From the NCBI RefSeq assembly GCF_003467125.1, contig NZ_QSFA01000005.1, positions 62,217 through 126,216 of the forward strand: 64,000 nt of DNA, in the 5' to 3' direction. Made by a program: the position numbers and the translations under genes. Shown here one piece after another: positions 1 through 8,678 of this stretch. The stretch is from Megasphaera sp. AM44-1BH. GTDB lineage: Bacteria; Bacillota; Negativicutes; Veillonellales; Megasphaeraceae. Position 1 is the stretch's first letter, and every line of letters begins with the position of its first letter. A model generated the notes under the pieces. The model did not search any database and was not told the origin of the DNA. It saw only the letters and a list, made by a program, of their open reading frames with translations.

Positions 1-87
1 CAGGAAGCTCAGGCCTTCCTGGATTATCTGAAAGGCGATGCGGCCATGCAGGTCTTCAAGAGTGTCGGCTTCAGCCCCGTATCGTAA
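1..87 (+). CDS. modA: Molybdate ABC transporter substrate-binding protein, C-terminal end (partial)
   Basis: Only the last 28 codons are in the window, ending in a TAA at 85-87. The readable tail, with EAQAFLDYLKG followed by a short hydrophobic end (VGFSPVS), matches the C-terminus of ModA-type periplasmic or lipid-anchored molybdate binders. The assignment rests mainly on position: modB starts 9 bp downstream and modC follows. The gene begins left of the window. Confidence 0.8.
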   Translation, partial: QEAQAFLDYLKGDAAMQVFKSVGFSPVS

Positions 88-96
88 GGAAGGGAT

Positions 97-753
97 ATGA
101 TGGATTGGTATCCTCTGTGGAACAGCCTGCGCATCGCCGGGATTTCCTGCGTCCTCGTCTTTTTCAGTGGCATCTGCCTGGCCTATTACGTGGCCCGTCT
201 GCCCCGTGTCTTAAAGGGAATCCTCGATGTCGTCCTCACGCTGCCCCTGGTCCTTCCTCCGACGGTATGCGGCTGGCTGCTCCTCCTCGTCTTCGGCCTG
301 AAACATCCCGTCGGCATGTTCCTCAATGATATGGGCATCCGCTTTGTCATGACCTGGTATGGCGGCGTCCTCGCTTCGGCAGTGGTGGCGTTCCCGCTCA
401 TGTACCGTACGGCCCGCGGGGCCTTTGAAAGTTTTGATGAAACACTGGCCTGGAGTGGCCGGACACTGGGCTTGTCCGACACGTATATTTTCTGGCATAT
501 CCGCATGCCCTGCTGCCGTCAGGGTATCATTGCCGGTACGGTGCTGGCCTTTGCCAGAGCGCTGGGGGAATATGGGGCGACGACCATGCTTATCGGATAT
601 ATCCCGCACAATACGGCAACGATTTCTACGACGGTCTATCAGCTCTGGCGTATCAACGATGAATACCATGCGTTCATCTGGGTCCTCATCAATATCGCCA
701 TCAGCGCGGTCGTGCTGCTCACCATCAATATATATGAAAAAAAGAAGCCGTGA
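97..753 (+). CDS. modB: Molybdate ABC transporter permease
   Basis: This 218-residue inner-membrane protein has about five to six hydrophobic segments. The cytoplasmic EAA loop that contacts the ATPase is visible in the second half (TLGLSDTYIFWHIRMP, then GEYGATTMLIG). Length and order match ModB, the channel subunit moving molybdate delivered by ModA. Two ATGs are in tandem at 97 and 100, behind GGAAGGG at 88-94; either could be used. It lies between modA and modC in one operon. A tungstate-specific system cannot be excluded from sequence alone. Confidence 0.9.
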   Translation: MMDWYPLWNSLRIAGISCVLVFFSGICLAYYVARLPRVLKGILDVVLTLPLVLPPTVCGWLLLLVFGLKHPVGMFLNDMGIRFVMTWYGGVLASAVVAFPLMYRTARGAFESFDETLAWSGRTLGLSDTYIFWHIRMPCCRQGIIAGTVLAFARALGEYGATTMLIGYIPHNTATISTTVYQLWRINDEYHAFIWVLINIAISAVVLLTINIYEKKKP

Positions 754-768
754 AAGGAGAAGTCCCGT

Positions 769-1809
769 ATGAGCCTGTCTGTCCATATAGAAAAGAAGCT
801 GGGCGCCTTTACGCTGTCCGTCCACTTAGAGACAAATGGCGGCGTCCTCGGCATCCTGGGCGCCTCCGGCAGCGGCAAGAGCAAGACCCTGCAGTGCATT
901 GCCGGTATCGAGACGCCCGATGCCGGACGGATCGTACTAAATGACCGCGTGTTGTTCGATTCCCGTTCCCGCACCGATGTGAGCGTCCAGAACCGTCATA
1001 TAGGATATTTGTTCCAGAATTATGCCCTGTTTCCCCACATGACGGTAGCGGAAAATATATCTTGCGGTATCCGCCACATCAGGGATAAACGAAAGCGGCG
1101 GCAACGGGTCGGTGATATGATTGAACGGATGCATCTGACCGGTCTTGCGGACCAGCGGCCGGGGCAGCTTTCAGGTGGACAGCAGCAGCGGACGGCTCTG
1201 GCGCGCTGCCTCATCAACGAACCGGATATCCTCCTTCTCGATGAACCGTTCAGCGCCCTCGATACGTGGCTCAAAGAGCAGCTCCTGGCCGATTTAAAGC
1301 AGCTTCTGACGTACTACGACAAAGATGTCCTGCTCGTCACCCATAACCGGGATGAGGCCTATCAGTTGTGCCAGCATATAGTCGTTCTGGAAGACGGGCA
1401 CGTCGATTCAGCCGGGACGGTGCAGGACATCTTTTCTGCACCGCCTACGAGGGCGGCAGCTGTCCTGACGGGATGCCGGAATATGGCGCCGGCCCGCCTT
1501 ATGGGCGGTGACGTATTCGTGCCGGACTGGAATCTCCGCTTTCACCCGGACCGGCCAGCTCCGCCGGACCTGTGTGCCGTAGCTATACGGGAACAGTCCT
1601 TTGTGCCGGCATGTGAAGACAATGGCCGGGCCGTTCTGATAGAGACGGTCCTGGAGCGGCCCTTTTCCTGGCTGGTGCAATTCCGCTACCGGGGACAGGC
1701 GGCAGAATCGCCGTCTCTCTGGTGGCAGGTGGATAAAAATGGACAGAGGCCGCCACAGGCAGCGTTTCTTTCCGTATCCTCCCGTGATATCCTGCTTCTG
1801 CATACCTAA
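769..1809 (+). CDS. modC: Molybdate ABC transporter ATP-binding protein
   Basis: The 346-residue ATPase energises ModB. Visible motifs are Walker A (GASGSGKS near residue 33), the Q-loop (YLFQNYALFPHM), the ABC signature (LSGGQQQR) and Walker B (ILLLDEP) followed by the D-loop (SALD) and H-loop (LVTHNRDEA). About 110 residues after the ATPase core form a C-terminal regulatory domain, expected to be of the MOP/TOBE type in ModC, though that region is divergent here. It starts 15 bp after modB behind AAAGGAG, and the maturation genes follow within 20 bp, so import and cofactor-enzyme maturation appear co-transcribed. Confidence 0.92.
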   Translation: MSLSVHIEKKLGAFTLSVHLETNGGVLGILGASGSGKSKTLQCIAGIETPDAGRIVLNDRVLFDSRSRTDVSVQNRHIGYLFQNYALFPHMTVAENISCGIRHIRDKRKRRQRVGDMIERMHLTGLADQRPGQLSGGQQQRTALARCLINEPDILLLDEPFSALDTWLKEQLLADLKQLLTYYDKDVLLVTHNRDEAYQLCQHIVVLEDGHVDSAGTVQDIFSAPPTRAAAVLTGCRNMAPARLMGGDVFVPDWNLRFHPDRPAPPDLCAVAIREQSFVPACEDNGRAVLIETVLERPFSWLVQFRYRGQAAESPSLWWQVDKNGQRPPQAAFLSVSSRDILLLHT

Positions 1810-1829
1810 AGAAAGGAACGTTGTATACG

Positions 1830-2918
1830 ATGAAATCTCTGTTTTTAAAACTGTTAGAAGAACTTTCTGCCGGCCGCAGTGTCGTGTTACTGACCATCAT
1901 TGATACGATGGGTTCGACTCCCCGTGGTGCCGGCAGCCATCAGCTGATTCTGGAAGACGGCTCGGCACCGGGGACTGTCGGGGGAGGATATCAGGAACAC
2001 CTGGCCTGTGAAGCCGGAAGAAAAGCTCTCAGGGAAAAGACGTCGTTCATTCTGCCGCTGGTCCTGCACAAAGATCCCAAAGCGGATATCGGGGCTGTAT
2101 GCGGCGGCGAGCTGCGCGTATTCTGCCAGTATTTCGACCGGTCTGTCCCGTCCCTGATGCCCCTGCTGGACCGGACGGCACAGTGTTTGGCCGAGCAGCA
2201 GGCCTGCCGGCTTTTTTGGGATCTGACGGATCCGGCTCACTGGGGAATGGCTCTTTTTACAGACGACGGACCGGTCTGCTGCGGTCAGTCATCGTATCTG
2301 CAGCATCTTCCGGAAGAACCTGGGCGGGACCGGAAGATACCGGGGATGGTATCCCTTCCCGGTCATTCCCTGTATAAAGAAATATTGGCTCATCCCCGGC
2401 ATGTCATCGTTTTCGGGGGTGGTCATGTAGCAAAAGCGCTGGTTCCACTCTTGACAGGGCTGGATTTTTCCTGTACTGTTGTCGAAGACCGCAGCGAATT
2501 TATATCTGCCAGCCGGTTTCCTGATGCGGCAGCCAGGATTACAGCCGATTTCCACCATCTGGCAGACTACGTCCCGGTCTCAGGCGATGATTATGTCTGC
2601 ATCATGACCCGTGGCCATCTGGGGGATTATGACGCACAGAAATATGCCCTTTCCTGCCATCCCTGTTATATCGGGGTCATCGGCAGCCGGGCAAAATTAG
2701 CGTTTGTCCGTTCCAAGCTGTTGGCCGATGGATTTTCTGCAGATGCTATCGACGCCTGTCACGCGCCTATCGGCCTGCCCATCTCGGCGGCGACGCCGGA
2801 AGAAATCGCCGTCAGTATCGCTGCCGAACTCATTGCTGTCCGGGCCCGCCGTGAAGGGCGCGAAAAAAAGGATGCCAAAGTCTGGAGAGCGTATAGGAAT
2901 GAACATTATCGTATATAA
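1830..2918 (+). CDS. XdhC/CoxI family molybdoenzyme maturation factor
   Basis: The N-terminal XdhC domain (about residues 1-120) shows the family signature GSTPRGAG and GTVGGGYQEH. The C-terminal XdhC_C domain has a Rossmann start (HVIVFGGGHVAKAL) and the stretch CIMTRGHLGDY...IGVIGSR. XdhC proteins bind Mo-MPT, support its sulfuration and deliver it to xanthine-dehydrogenase-family hydroxylases. I chose ATG 1830 because AAAGGA at 1812-1817 is well spaced from it; an in-frame TTG at 1821 is too close to that site. Placement between modC and a yqeC gene points to a selenium-dependent molybdenum hydroxylase pathway, but no hydroxylase gene is in the window. Confidence 0.88.
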   Translation: MKSLFLKLLEELSAGRSVVLLTIIDTMGSTPRGAGSHQLILEDGSAPGTVGGGYQEHLACEAGRKALREKTSFILPLVLHKDPKADIGAVCGGELRVFCQYFDRSVPSLMPLLDRTAQCLAEQQACRLFWDLTDPAHWGMALFTDDGPVCCGQSSYLQHLPEEPGRDRKIPGMVSLPGHSLYKEILAHPRHVIVFGGGHVAKALVPLLTGLDFSCTVVEDRSEFISASRFPDAAARITADFHHLADYVPVSGDDYVCIMTRGHLGDYDAQKYALSCHPCYIGVIGSRAKLAFVRSKLLADGFSADAIDACHAPIGLPISAATPEEIAVSIAAELIAVRARREGREKKDAKVWRAYRNEHYRI

Positions 2919-3696
2919 AAAAGAGTCGGATGAACGTGTACCGTCTTTGTGGGATGGCATATGCCGGATCCTGCCGGGACTGAAAAGAAAAGATTCCCCT
3001 GTCGTACTGGCCGTTACCGGGGCCGGCGGCAAAACATCGTGCATTGCTGCTCTGGCACAGGAACTGGCAGAAAAGGGGAAACGGATCCTCGTCGTGACGA
3101 CGACTCATATGTACCGGCCGGAACGGTATGGCGTATTGACCGGTGATGCCGCCATGATCATCCGGCAGCTGCAGGAAACAGGTATTGCCGTCGCAGGGCT
3201 TTTTTGTGAAAACGGTAAAATTTCGTATATTGGCGATGATGCCTATGAAGCGGCATCGCGTCATGCCGATGTCGTCCTGGTCGAAGCTGACGGATCGCGG
3301 CAGCGTCCCTTTAAAATAATGGGGCAGAACGAGCCGGTCCTCCCGTCCCGGTGTGATGCCGTGCTGTGTATTGCCGGCCTGTCGGCACTGGGACAGCCCC
3401 TGCAGGCCGTCTGCTTCCGCTGGGATGAAGCGTCCGACGCGGCCCGGCGGTTTGGACGATCCTGCCCGCCTGAAGCGGCTGATGGCGAAATACAGCTATC
3501 TATCCAGTTGTTTGCCCGGCTCTGGCAGAACTGCTGCCTTGCCGGCATAATACGGGATATTCCTGTCCTTCCCGTGCTGAATCAGGCGGATACGCCACAG
3601 CACCGCATTGCTGCCAGCCTGATATTACAGGAAATGGATCTTCCGGCAGGGCTCATCACGTCTTTTGTGGGAAACGAAGGGATTCCATGCATATAA
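2899..3696 (+). CDS. yqeC: YqeC-type selenium cofactor / molybdenum hydroxylase accessory protein
   Basis: This 265-residue protein has an early P-loop-like motif (VTGAGGKTS, about residues 39-47), then TTTHM and a VLVEADGSRQRPFK segment. This is the pattern of the YqeC family found beside selenium-dependent molybdenum hydroxylases. The start is ATG 2899, which overlaps the end of the XdhC gene by 20 bp in another frame and has GGAGAG about 9 bp upstream. The end overlaps the next gene by 10 bp, so translation is coupled. Its biochemical role is unproven in the family. Confidence 0.82.
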   Translation: MNIIVYKKESDERVPSLWDGICRILPGLKRKDSPVVLAVTGAGGKTSCIAALAQELAEKGKRILVVTTTHMYRPERYGVLTGDAAMIIRQLQETGIAVAGLFCENGKISYIGDDAYEAASRHADVVLVEADGSRQRPFKIMGQNEPVLPSRCDAVLCIAGLSALGQPLQAVCFRWDEASDAARRFGRSCPPEAADGEIQLSIQLFARLWQNCCLAGIIRDIPVLPVLNQADTPQHRIAASLILQEMDLPAGLITSFVGNEGIPCI

Positions 3697-4292
3697 ACCT
3701 CATATATCTGGCTTCGGGGCAGGGGCGCCGGTTTGGCCGGAATAAACTTCTCACTCCTTTTGCCGGAAGACCCCTGTATCAGCACGGATTCCTCCAGCTG
3801 GCCGGGGCAATGAAATACGTGCACCAGGCAGGGATTTCGTGTGATCTGGCGGTCATTTCGCCCTATGAAACACTGCGCCAGTGGTGCCGGGAACAGGGAG
3901 CACTGGTCTGGCCCAATGATGCCAGTAAGGAAGGCATAGCCGCTTCTATCCGCATTGGCACGGCGGCTCTCGATGGTGACGCCTATGGATTTTTTGTGGC
4001 CGACCGGCCTTTGCTGCAGGCACGGACCATTGCCCGGTTTTTGCTGGGCTATGTCCGGTCAGGACAGTCTGTTGGGGCCATGCGGGCATCGGGCGTCGTA
4101 GGAAACCCGGCTGTTTTCTGCAGTACGTTCTGCCAGGAACTTATGTCTCTCCGTGGTGACCGCGGCGCCGGAGCCCTGTTGAAGAAATACCGGGAGCAGT
4201 GCTGGCTATATGACGTACCGTCAATAGAGCTCGCCGATATCGATACAGAGGCCGATGCCCGGTATCTGCTGCCGTTGATGAATAAAAAATAA
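3687..4292 (+). CDS. MocA/MobA-like molybdenum cofactor nucleotidyltransferase
   Basis: The 201-residue protein begins with the nucleotidyltransferase glycine loop (LASGQGRRFGRNKLL), in which the final Lys and Arg normally contact NTP. An acidic metal-binding stretch follows (FFVADRPLL, usually DQP). Proteins of this type attach CMP to molybdopterin (MocA) or act in the related YgfJ branch. It is the last gene of the mod-XdhC-YqeC unit and is followed by a strong terminator. The Asp-Arg in place of the common Asp-Gln in the metal loop is a minor oddity. CMP-transferring MocA is the likeliest specific function given XdhC, but GMP transfer is not excluded. Confidence 0.8.
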   Translation: MHINLIYLASGQGRRFGRNKLLTPFAGRPLYQHGFLQLAGAMKYVHQAGISCDLAVISPYETLRQWCREQGALVWPNDASKEGIAASIRIGTAALDGDAYGFFVADRPLLQARTIARFLLGYVRSGQSVGAMRASGVVGNPAVFCSTFCQELMSLRGDRGAGALLKKYREQCWLYDVPSIELADIDTEADARYLLPLMNKK

Positions 4293-4315
4293 AATACCTA
4301 TTATATATATGTACA

Positions 4316-4355
4316 GAGTATGCTGACGAAAACAGCATACTCTATATTTTTTTTG
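4316..4355 (+). terminator. Rho-independent terminator of the mod-mocA operon
   Basis: A perfect 10-bp stem (GAGTATGCTG with CAGCATACTC) around a 7-base loop is followed by TATATTTTTTTTG. Confidence 0.9.
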
Positions 4356-4436
4356 TCTTCATGAAACAAGGCCTGTTATGTGAAAAAAGGGATATAGTTG
4401 TATGCAGGATACAAGAAAAATGTCGGTTTTTTAGTC

Positions 4437-4464
4437 TTGACATTCAGCAGATTTCATGTAGAAT
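4437..4464 (+). promoter_or_regulatory. Sigma70-type promoter of the YjhH-like aldolase gene
   Basis: TTGACA at 4437-4442 and TAGAAT at 4459-4464 are separated by 16 bp, about 80 bp before the start codon. A small inverted repeat, TCGT-4-ACGA at 4476-4487, lies just after the presumed transcription start and could be an operator; that part is weak. Confidence 0.75.
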
Positions 4465-4545
4465 AAATGCATGGTTCGTAATAACGACCAAGTTAGCATA
4501 TACGAATAAACAACAGATTACAGTGCAGAAGGGATTGGGATACGC

Positions 4546-5484
4546 ATGAAAAAAGCAGAATATTTAACGCCTGTCGTCACCATTTTTGACCGCGTAGGCA
4601 ATATAGACCAGAAAGGCAATGAAATGGTCTATGATTTCCTCATAAAAGGCGGTGTAGACGGCATCGTCGTTATGGGCAGCACAGGTGAATTTTTTGCTAT
4701 GTCTATGGAACAGAAGAAACGCCTCATCGACATTGCTGTACCCTATATCAAAGGCAAAGTCAAATGCATGATTGGTACGGGCTGCATGAGCGTCCGCGAT
4801 ACAGTAGAACTTTCCAACTATGCCTGCGATGCCGGTGCAGACGCCGTCATGATTGTCTGCCCCTATTATTTCCCGCTCAGCGCGGAAGATATTGAAGCCT
4901 ATTATGATACGGTCCTGCCCCAGGTACGCGGCAAGGTATTCATTTACAACTATCCCGGTGCGACCGGTGATGATGTGACACCGGAAATCACCCTCAATCT
5001 GCTCCGCAAACATAAAAACCTCGTCGGCTACAAAGACACGATTGAACTCTTCTCTCATACCCGTAAGCTGATTGAAGTCACCAAGGAAGAATTCCCTGAC
5101 TTCATCGTGTACTCCGGCTATGATGAAAACCTCGTCCATATCATGCTCAGCGGTGGCAACGGCTGCATCGGCGGCCTGTCCAACTTCGCTCCGAAACTCT
5201 GTTCCGAATGGTGCCGGGCCATCAATGAAAAGAACTGGGAATACATGTTTGACTGCCAGGAAAAAGTCAATGGCCTGATGTACATCTATTCGTCCAAGAC
5301 GCCGTTCCCGCAGGTGGCCAAGAAAGCCCTCAATCTCCAGGGGGTCCCGGTCAGCGAATACTGCATGCATTTCTCCAAGAGACCGCCGACGGTGAAAAAG
5401 CTCCAGGCCTTTATCGACGGCATCGATCTGGATAACCTCATGAAACGCAACAACAAGCAGGCTGTCAAGAAAGAAACAAAATAA
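4546..5484 (+). CDS. DapA-family aldolase, YjhH/YagE-like (2-keto-3-deoxy-pentonate aldolase)
   Basis: This is a 312-residue class I aldolase of the dihydrodipicolinate synthase/N-acetylneuraminate lyase superfamily. The GSTGEF substrate-carboxylate motif is near residue 45, the catalytic Tyr lies in YNYPG and the Schiff-base Lys in GYKDT. The YjhG-type dehydratase just downstream argues for a YjhH/YagE role, cleaving 2-dehydro-3-deoxy-D-pentonate to pyruvate and glycolaldehyde in D-xylonate breakdown. It has its own promoter and terminator, so it is adjacent to but not obligatorily co-transcribed with the dehydratase. Another 2-keto-3-deoxy acid substrate is possible. Confidence 0.82.
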   Translation: MKKAEYLTPVVTIFDRVGNIDQKGNEMVYDFLIKGGVDGIVVMGSTGEFFAMSMEQKKRLIDIAVPYIKGKVKCMIGTGCMSVRDTVELSNYACDAGADAVMIVCPYYFPLSAEDIEAYYDTVLPQVRGKVFIYNYPGATGDDVTPEITLNLLRKHKNLVGYKDTIELFSHTRKLIEVTKEEFPDFIVYSGYDENLVHIMLSGGNGCIGGLSNFAPKLCSEWCRAINEKNWEYMFDCQEKVNGLMYIYSSKTPFPQVAKKALNLQGVPVSEYCMHFSKRPPTVKKLQAFIDGIDLDNLMKRNNKQAVKKETK

Positions 5485-5500
5485 TATATGGTACGCTCCT

Positions 5501-5542
5501 GTCGTCTGATTCATAGCAGCAATGGATCAGACGACTTTTTTA
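5501..5542 (+). terminator. Rho-independent terminator after the aldolase gene
   Basis: A perfect 10-bp stem (GTCGTCTGAT with ATCAGACGAC) around a 15-base loop is followed by TTTTTTAT. Confidence 0.92.
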
Positions 5543-5662
5543 TGCCATATATGCATGGATAAAGGAAAAACGACCTATAATTGCAAGCCCGGATTCATTG
5601 ACAGCCGGGGATTTTTACGGTACTATGAACGTACATTCACCAGGTTTTTTTGTCTGGCTTTT

Positions 5663-5699
5663 ATCAATCCAAACTGGTATACTACAGTTCCAGATTGAT
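5663..5699 (+). promoter_or_regulatory. Palindromic operator overlapping the dehydratase promoter
   Basis: Nested inverted repeats flank an extended -10 element (TGG-TATACT, 5675-5683). The outer arms are ATCAATC (5663-5669) and GATTGAT (5693-5699); the inner arms are AACTG (5672-5676) and CAGTT (5685-5689). This geometry is typical of a repressor site that occludes RNA polymerase. No regulator gene is adjacent. Confidence 0.65.
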
Positions 5700-5754
5700 T
5701 TTTATGTTTAAAGAATTGACTAGTGAATGCTTTGTAAGAAAAGGAGAGATTTCA

Positions 5755-7734
5755 ATGTCAGTAAAAGAATTGTATGCTAATGATGCATCGGACTTAATCC
5801 TCCGTTCGCGCACACATGCAGACGGACCGGATGGCGTATTGCCGTTGACTCCGGAAACGCTGCGTAATTCCCCGAGCGGCAATATTTTCGGCATGACCAT
5901 TGACGCCGGTATGGGCTGGGACCCCAAGGCCCTGGCCAACGGCGATGTCATGATGATCAGCACCTATGGAGGTCTCAAAAAAGATGATGGTACGACCATT
6001 GCCGTCGGCCTCCATCCCGGTCATTTCGAACTGGACGGCCTCTTGAAAGAAGCGGCCGATACATTAAAAGGCATGGGCTATGTCCCGACTGCCGCTTTCG
6101 TTACCGACCCCTGCGATGGCCGTACACAGGGCACGACGGGCATGTTCGATTCCTTGCCGTACCGCAATGACGCTTCTATCGTCATGCGCCGCCTCATCCG
6201 TTCCCTGCCGACCCGCAAAGCCGTCATCGGTGTCGCATCCTGCGATAAAGGCCTGCCGGCTATGATGATGGCCCTGGCCAACATGCATGACCTTCCGACA
6301 ATCCTCATCCCCGGCGGCGCTACCCTCATGCCGAACGACGGGGAAGACCTCGGTACCGTACAGACCATCAGCGTACGCTATGCCAATAAAGAATTATCCT
6401 TCGACCGTGCCTGCCGTCTGGGCTGCATCGCCTGTGCCAGCGGTGGCGGCGGCTGTCAGTTCCTCGGTACAGCCGGCACGAGCCAGGTCGTAGCCGAAGG
6501 CCTCGGTTTCTGCCTGCCTCACGCTGCCCTGTCTCCGTCTGGTGAACCGATCTGGTACGATATGGCTAAAAAATCGGCTGTTGCCGCTATGGATTTGTAC
6601 AAAGCCGGCATTACGACGAAAGATATCATTACCGATAAAGCTATCGAAAACGCCATGGTCATCCATGCCGCATTCGGCGGTTCGACCAACCTCCTGCTCC
6701 ATCTCCCGGCTATCGCCTTCATGGCTGGCTGCCACGTACCGACCGTTCACGACTGGGCACGTGTCAACAAAGAAGTTCCCCGTCTGGTCAGCGTTCTGCC
6801 TATGGGCCCGATCAACTACCCGACAGTTGACGTATTCATGGCTGGCGGCGTTCCGGAAGTCATGCTGCACCTGCGCAAGATGGGTCTGCTCCACGAAGAT
6901 GTCATGACCGTTACGGGCAGCACCCTTGGTGAAAACCTCGACTGGTGGGAACAGTCCCAGCGCCGTGTATCCTGCCAGAAGCGCCTGAAAGAACTGGATA
7001 ACCTCAACGTGGACGACGTTATTTTCAGCCCGGAACAGGCAAAAGCCAAAGGTATCGGCTCGACCATTACCTTCCCGACTGGCAATATTGCTCCCGAAGG
7101 CTCGGTCGTCAAATCTACGGCTATTGATCCGTCTGTCATCGACGACGACCATGTATACCGTCATACGGCACCGGTCAAATGCTATCCGTCTGAAAAAGCG
7201 GCTATTACGGCCCTCAAGAACGGCGGCGTAGAAGCCGGCGATATCATGGTAGTCATGGCTGGCGGCCCCATGGGCACCGGCATGGAAGAAACGTATCAGC
7301 TGACTTCCGCCCTGAAACACCTGTCCTTTGGCAAACACGTAGCCCTCATCACCGATGCCCGTTTCTCCGGCGTATCGACGGGCGCATGCTTCGGCCACGT
7401 AGGACCGGAAGCACTGGCCGGCGGTCCTATCGGCAAACTCCGTGACGGCGACGTCGTAGAAATCATTGTCGATACGGTAAACCTCAAAGGCAGCCTGAAC
7501 TTCATCGGTACGAAAGACCATAAACTGACCTATGAAGAAGGCGCCAAAGTCCTGGCCGAACGGGAAACGAACCCGGCCATCCACGAAGACGACGATCTGC
7601 CCGATGATACCCGTCTCTGGGCTGCCCTGCAGGATGTCAGCGGCGGTACATGGAGAGGTACTGTCTACGATGTCGATAAGATCATCGAAACACTGAAAGC
7701 CGGCAAAGAAGCACTGGCAAAGAAAAATAAATAA
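5755..7734 (+). CDS. yjhG: YjhG/YagF-type D-xylonate dehydratase (IlvD/Edd superfamily)
   Basis: The 659-residue protein follows the YjhG/YagF branch of the IlvD/Edd dehydratases in length and sequence; E. coli YjhG is about 655 residues. Cluster-ligand cysteines sit in DPCDGRTQG, ASCDKGLP and CIACASGGGGC, and a substrate-binding HAAFGGSTN motif follows. The expected reaction is D-xylonate to 2-dehydro-3-deoxy-D-pentonate, the substrate of the preceding aldolase. I set the start at ATG 5755 because AAGGAGAG at 5741-5748 is ideally placed; upstream in-frame codons extend through the operator. The gene has its own operator-promoter and terminator. Confidence 0.88.
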   Translation: MSVKELYANDASDLILRSRTHADGPDGVLPLTPETLRNSPSGNIFGMTIDAGMGWDPKALANGDVMMISTYGGLKKDDGTTIAVGLHPGHFELDGLLKEAADTLKGMGYVPTAAFVTDPCDGRTQGTTGMFDSLPYRNDASIVMRRLIRSLPTRKAVIGVASCDKGLPAMMMALANMHDLPTILIPGGATLMPNDGEDLGTVQTISVRYANKELSFDRACRLGCIACASGGGGCQFLGTAGTSQVVAEGLGFCLPHAALSPSGEPIWYDMAKKSAVAAMDLYKAGITTKDIITDKAIENAMVIHAAFGGSTNLLLHLPAIAFMAGCHVPTVHDWARVNKEVPRLVSVLPMGPINYPTVDVFMAGGVPEVMLHLRKMGLLHEDVMTVTGSTLGENLDWWEQSQRRVSCQKRLKELDNLNVDDVIFSPEQAKAKGIGSTITFPTGNIAPEGSVVKSTAIDPSVIDDDHVYRHTAPVKCYPSEKAAITALKNGGVEAGDIMVVMAGGPMGTGMEETYQLTSALKHLSFGKHVALITDARFSGVSTGACFGHVGPEALAGGPIGKLRDGDVVEIIVDTVNLKGSLNFIGTKDHKLTYEEGAKVLAERETNPAIHEDDDLPDDTRLWAALQDVSGGTWRGTVYDVDKIIETLKAGKEALAKKNK

Positions 7735-7761
7735 GCCACAGGCGCAGCCTGCGGTATAACG

Positions 7762-7806
7762 AAAGGGCGCTGCATGAAGCATTTCCGCTATCATGCAGCG
7801 CCCTTT
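7762..7806. terminator. Bidirectional terminator between the dehydratase and the EamA gene
   Basis: A long stem (AAAGGGCGCTGCATG with CATGCAGCGCCCTTT) separates the convergent genes and has an A-run on the left and T-rich sequence on the right. Confidence 0.85.
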
Positions 7807-7820
7807 CTGCCTGCCTTTTC

Positions 7821-8678
7821 TTATCGGTGCAGGATGTGGCTGCTGTGTTTTCTGACGATGATGACGACGCCGGTGAGGATGAGGGCCATGCCCAGGGCGA
7901 TGTTCCAGGTGAGGGTTTCACCCAGGAAAAGGATGCCGCTCAGGACGCCGATGGCCGGGACGACGAGGATGGCCGTGCCGGCTTTGGACGCTTCCATGTG
8001 CTGCAGGATGTAGTTCCAGAGAAAGAATCCGGCGGCACCGGCCAGAAATACGTTATACAAGAGTGCCGATACGCTCGTCACGTTCCAGATGACGGCGGTT
8101 TGACCGCTTGCAGCTGCCCAGACGGCGAGGACCAGGCCGCCCAGGGCCATCTGCCAGGCCGTGCAGGTTATCATGTCGCAGCCGCCGAGTTTCAGCTTGA
8201 GGATGATGCCCGATACGGCCCAGCCCAGGGCGCCGGCGAGGACGATGACCATGGCGCCGATGTGATTGTCGAAATGGATATTCATGAGCAGGCAGAGCCC
8301 GGCCATGGACAGGACGATGCCAAAGAGTTTGCGCTTTGTCAGGCGTTCTCCCAGAAAGAAATGGGCCAGGATCGCCATAAAGACCGGCATGGTGTAATTG
8401 AGTACGGCCACGAGCCCCGCTGAAAGGGTGACGATGCCAATCTGCATGGCCGCATTATTTATGACGATCTGGGAAAATCCCGTCAGGAATATCCAGGGCC
8501 AGTATTTGCGCTCCGGCCAGAATCTGTGACGGAATGCACAGACCAGGAGCAGCACGGCGGCCGCCATCAGGGCCCGGCAGGCGACGAACAGGACCGGCGG
8601 GAAATAGGCCGTCGATACCTTCATGACGACCCAGTTGTAGCCCCAGATTATATATATGAGAATCAATGCTTTGACCAT
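7821..8678 (-). CDS. DMT-superfamily transporter, EamA family
   Basis: The 285-residue protein has about ten hydrophobic helices in two repeats, as in EamA (DUF6) drug/metabolite exporters. The repeats begin at IIWGYNWVVMKVS and at VIVLAGALGWAVSGI, and family hallmarks such as FLGERLTKRKLFGIVLSMAGL and LGETLTW are present. The cytoplasmic-membrane substrate is unknown. Translation starts behind AAAGGAG, and an extended -10 (TGC-TATAAT, complement of 8708-8716) lies just upstream. The gene converges on the dehydratase across a shared terminator. Confidence 0.85.
   Translation of the reverse strand: MVKALILIYIIWGYNWVVMKVSTAYFPPVLFVACRALMAAAVLLLVCAFRHRFWPERKYWPWIFLTGFSQIVINNAAMQIGIVTLSAGLVAVLNYTMPVFMAILAHFFLGERLTKRKLFGIVLSMAGLCLLMNIHFDNHIGAMVIVLAGALGWAVSGIILKLKLGGCDMITCTAWQMALGGLVLAVWAAASGQTAVIWNVTSVSALLYNVFLAGAAGFFLWNYILQHMEASKAGTAILVVPAIGVLSGILFLGETLTWNIALGMALILTGVVIIVRKHSSHILHR

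Noticed and set aside
4361..4549. 62-codon frame between the MocA-like and aldolase genes
   Set aside because: It overlaps the terminator tail, the aldolase promoter and the ribosome-binding region and has no coding signal.
6394..7794. 466-codon open frame antisense to the YjhG-type dehydratase
   Set aside because: Shadow of a strongly codon-biased gene; no start context or recognisable motif.
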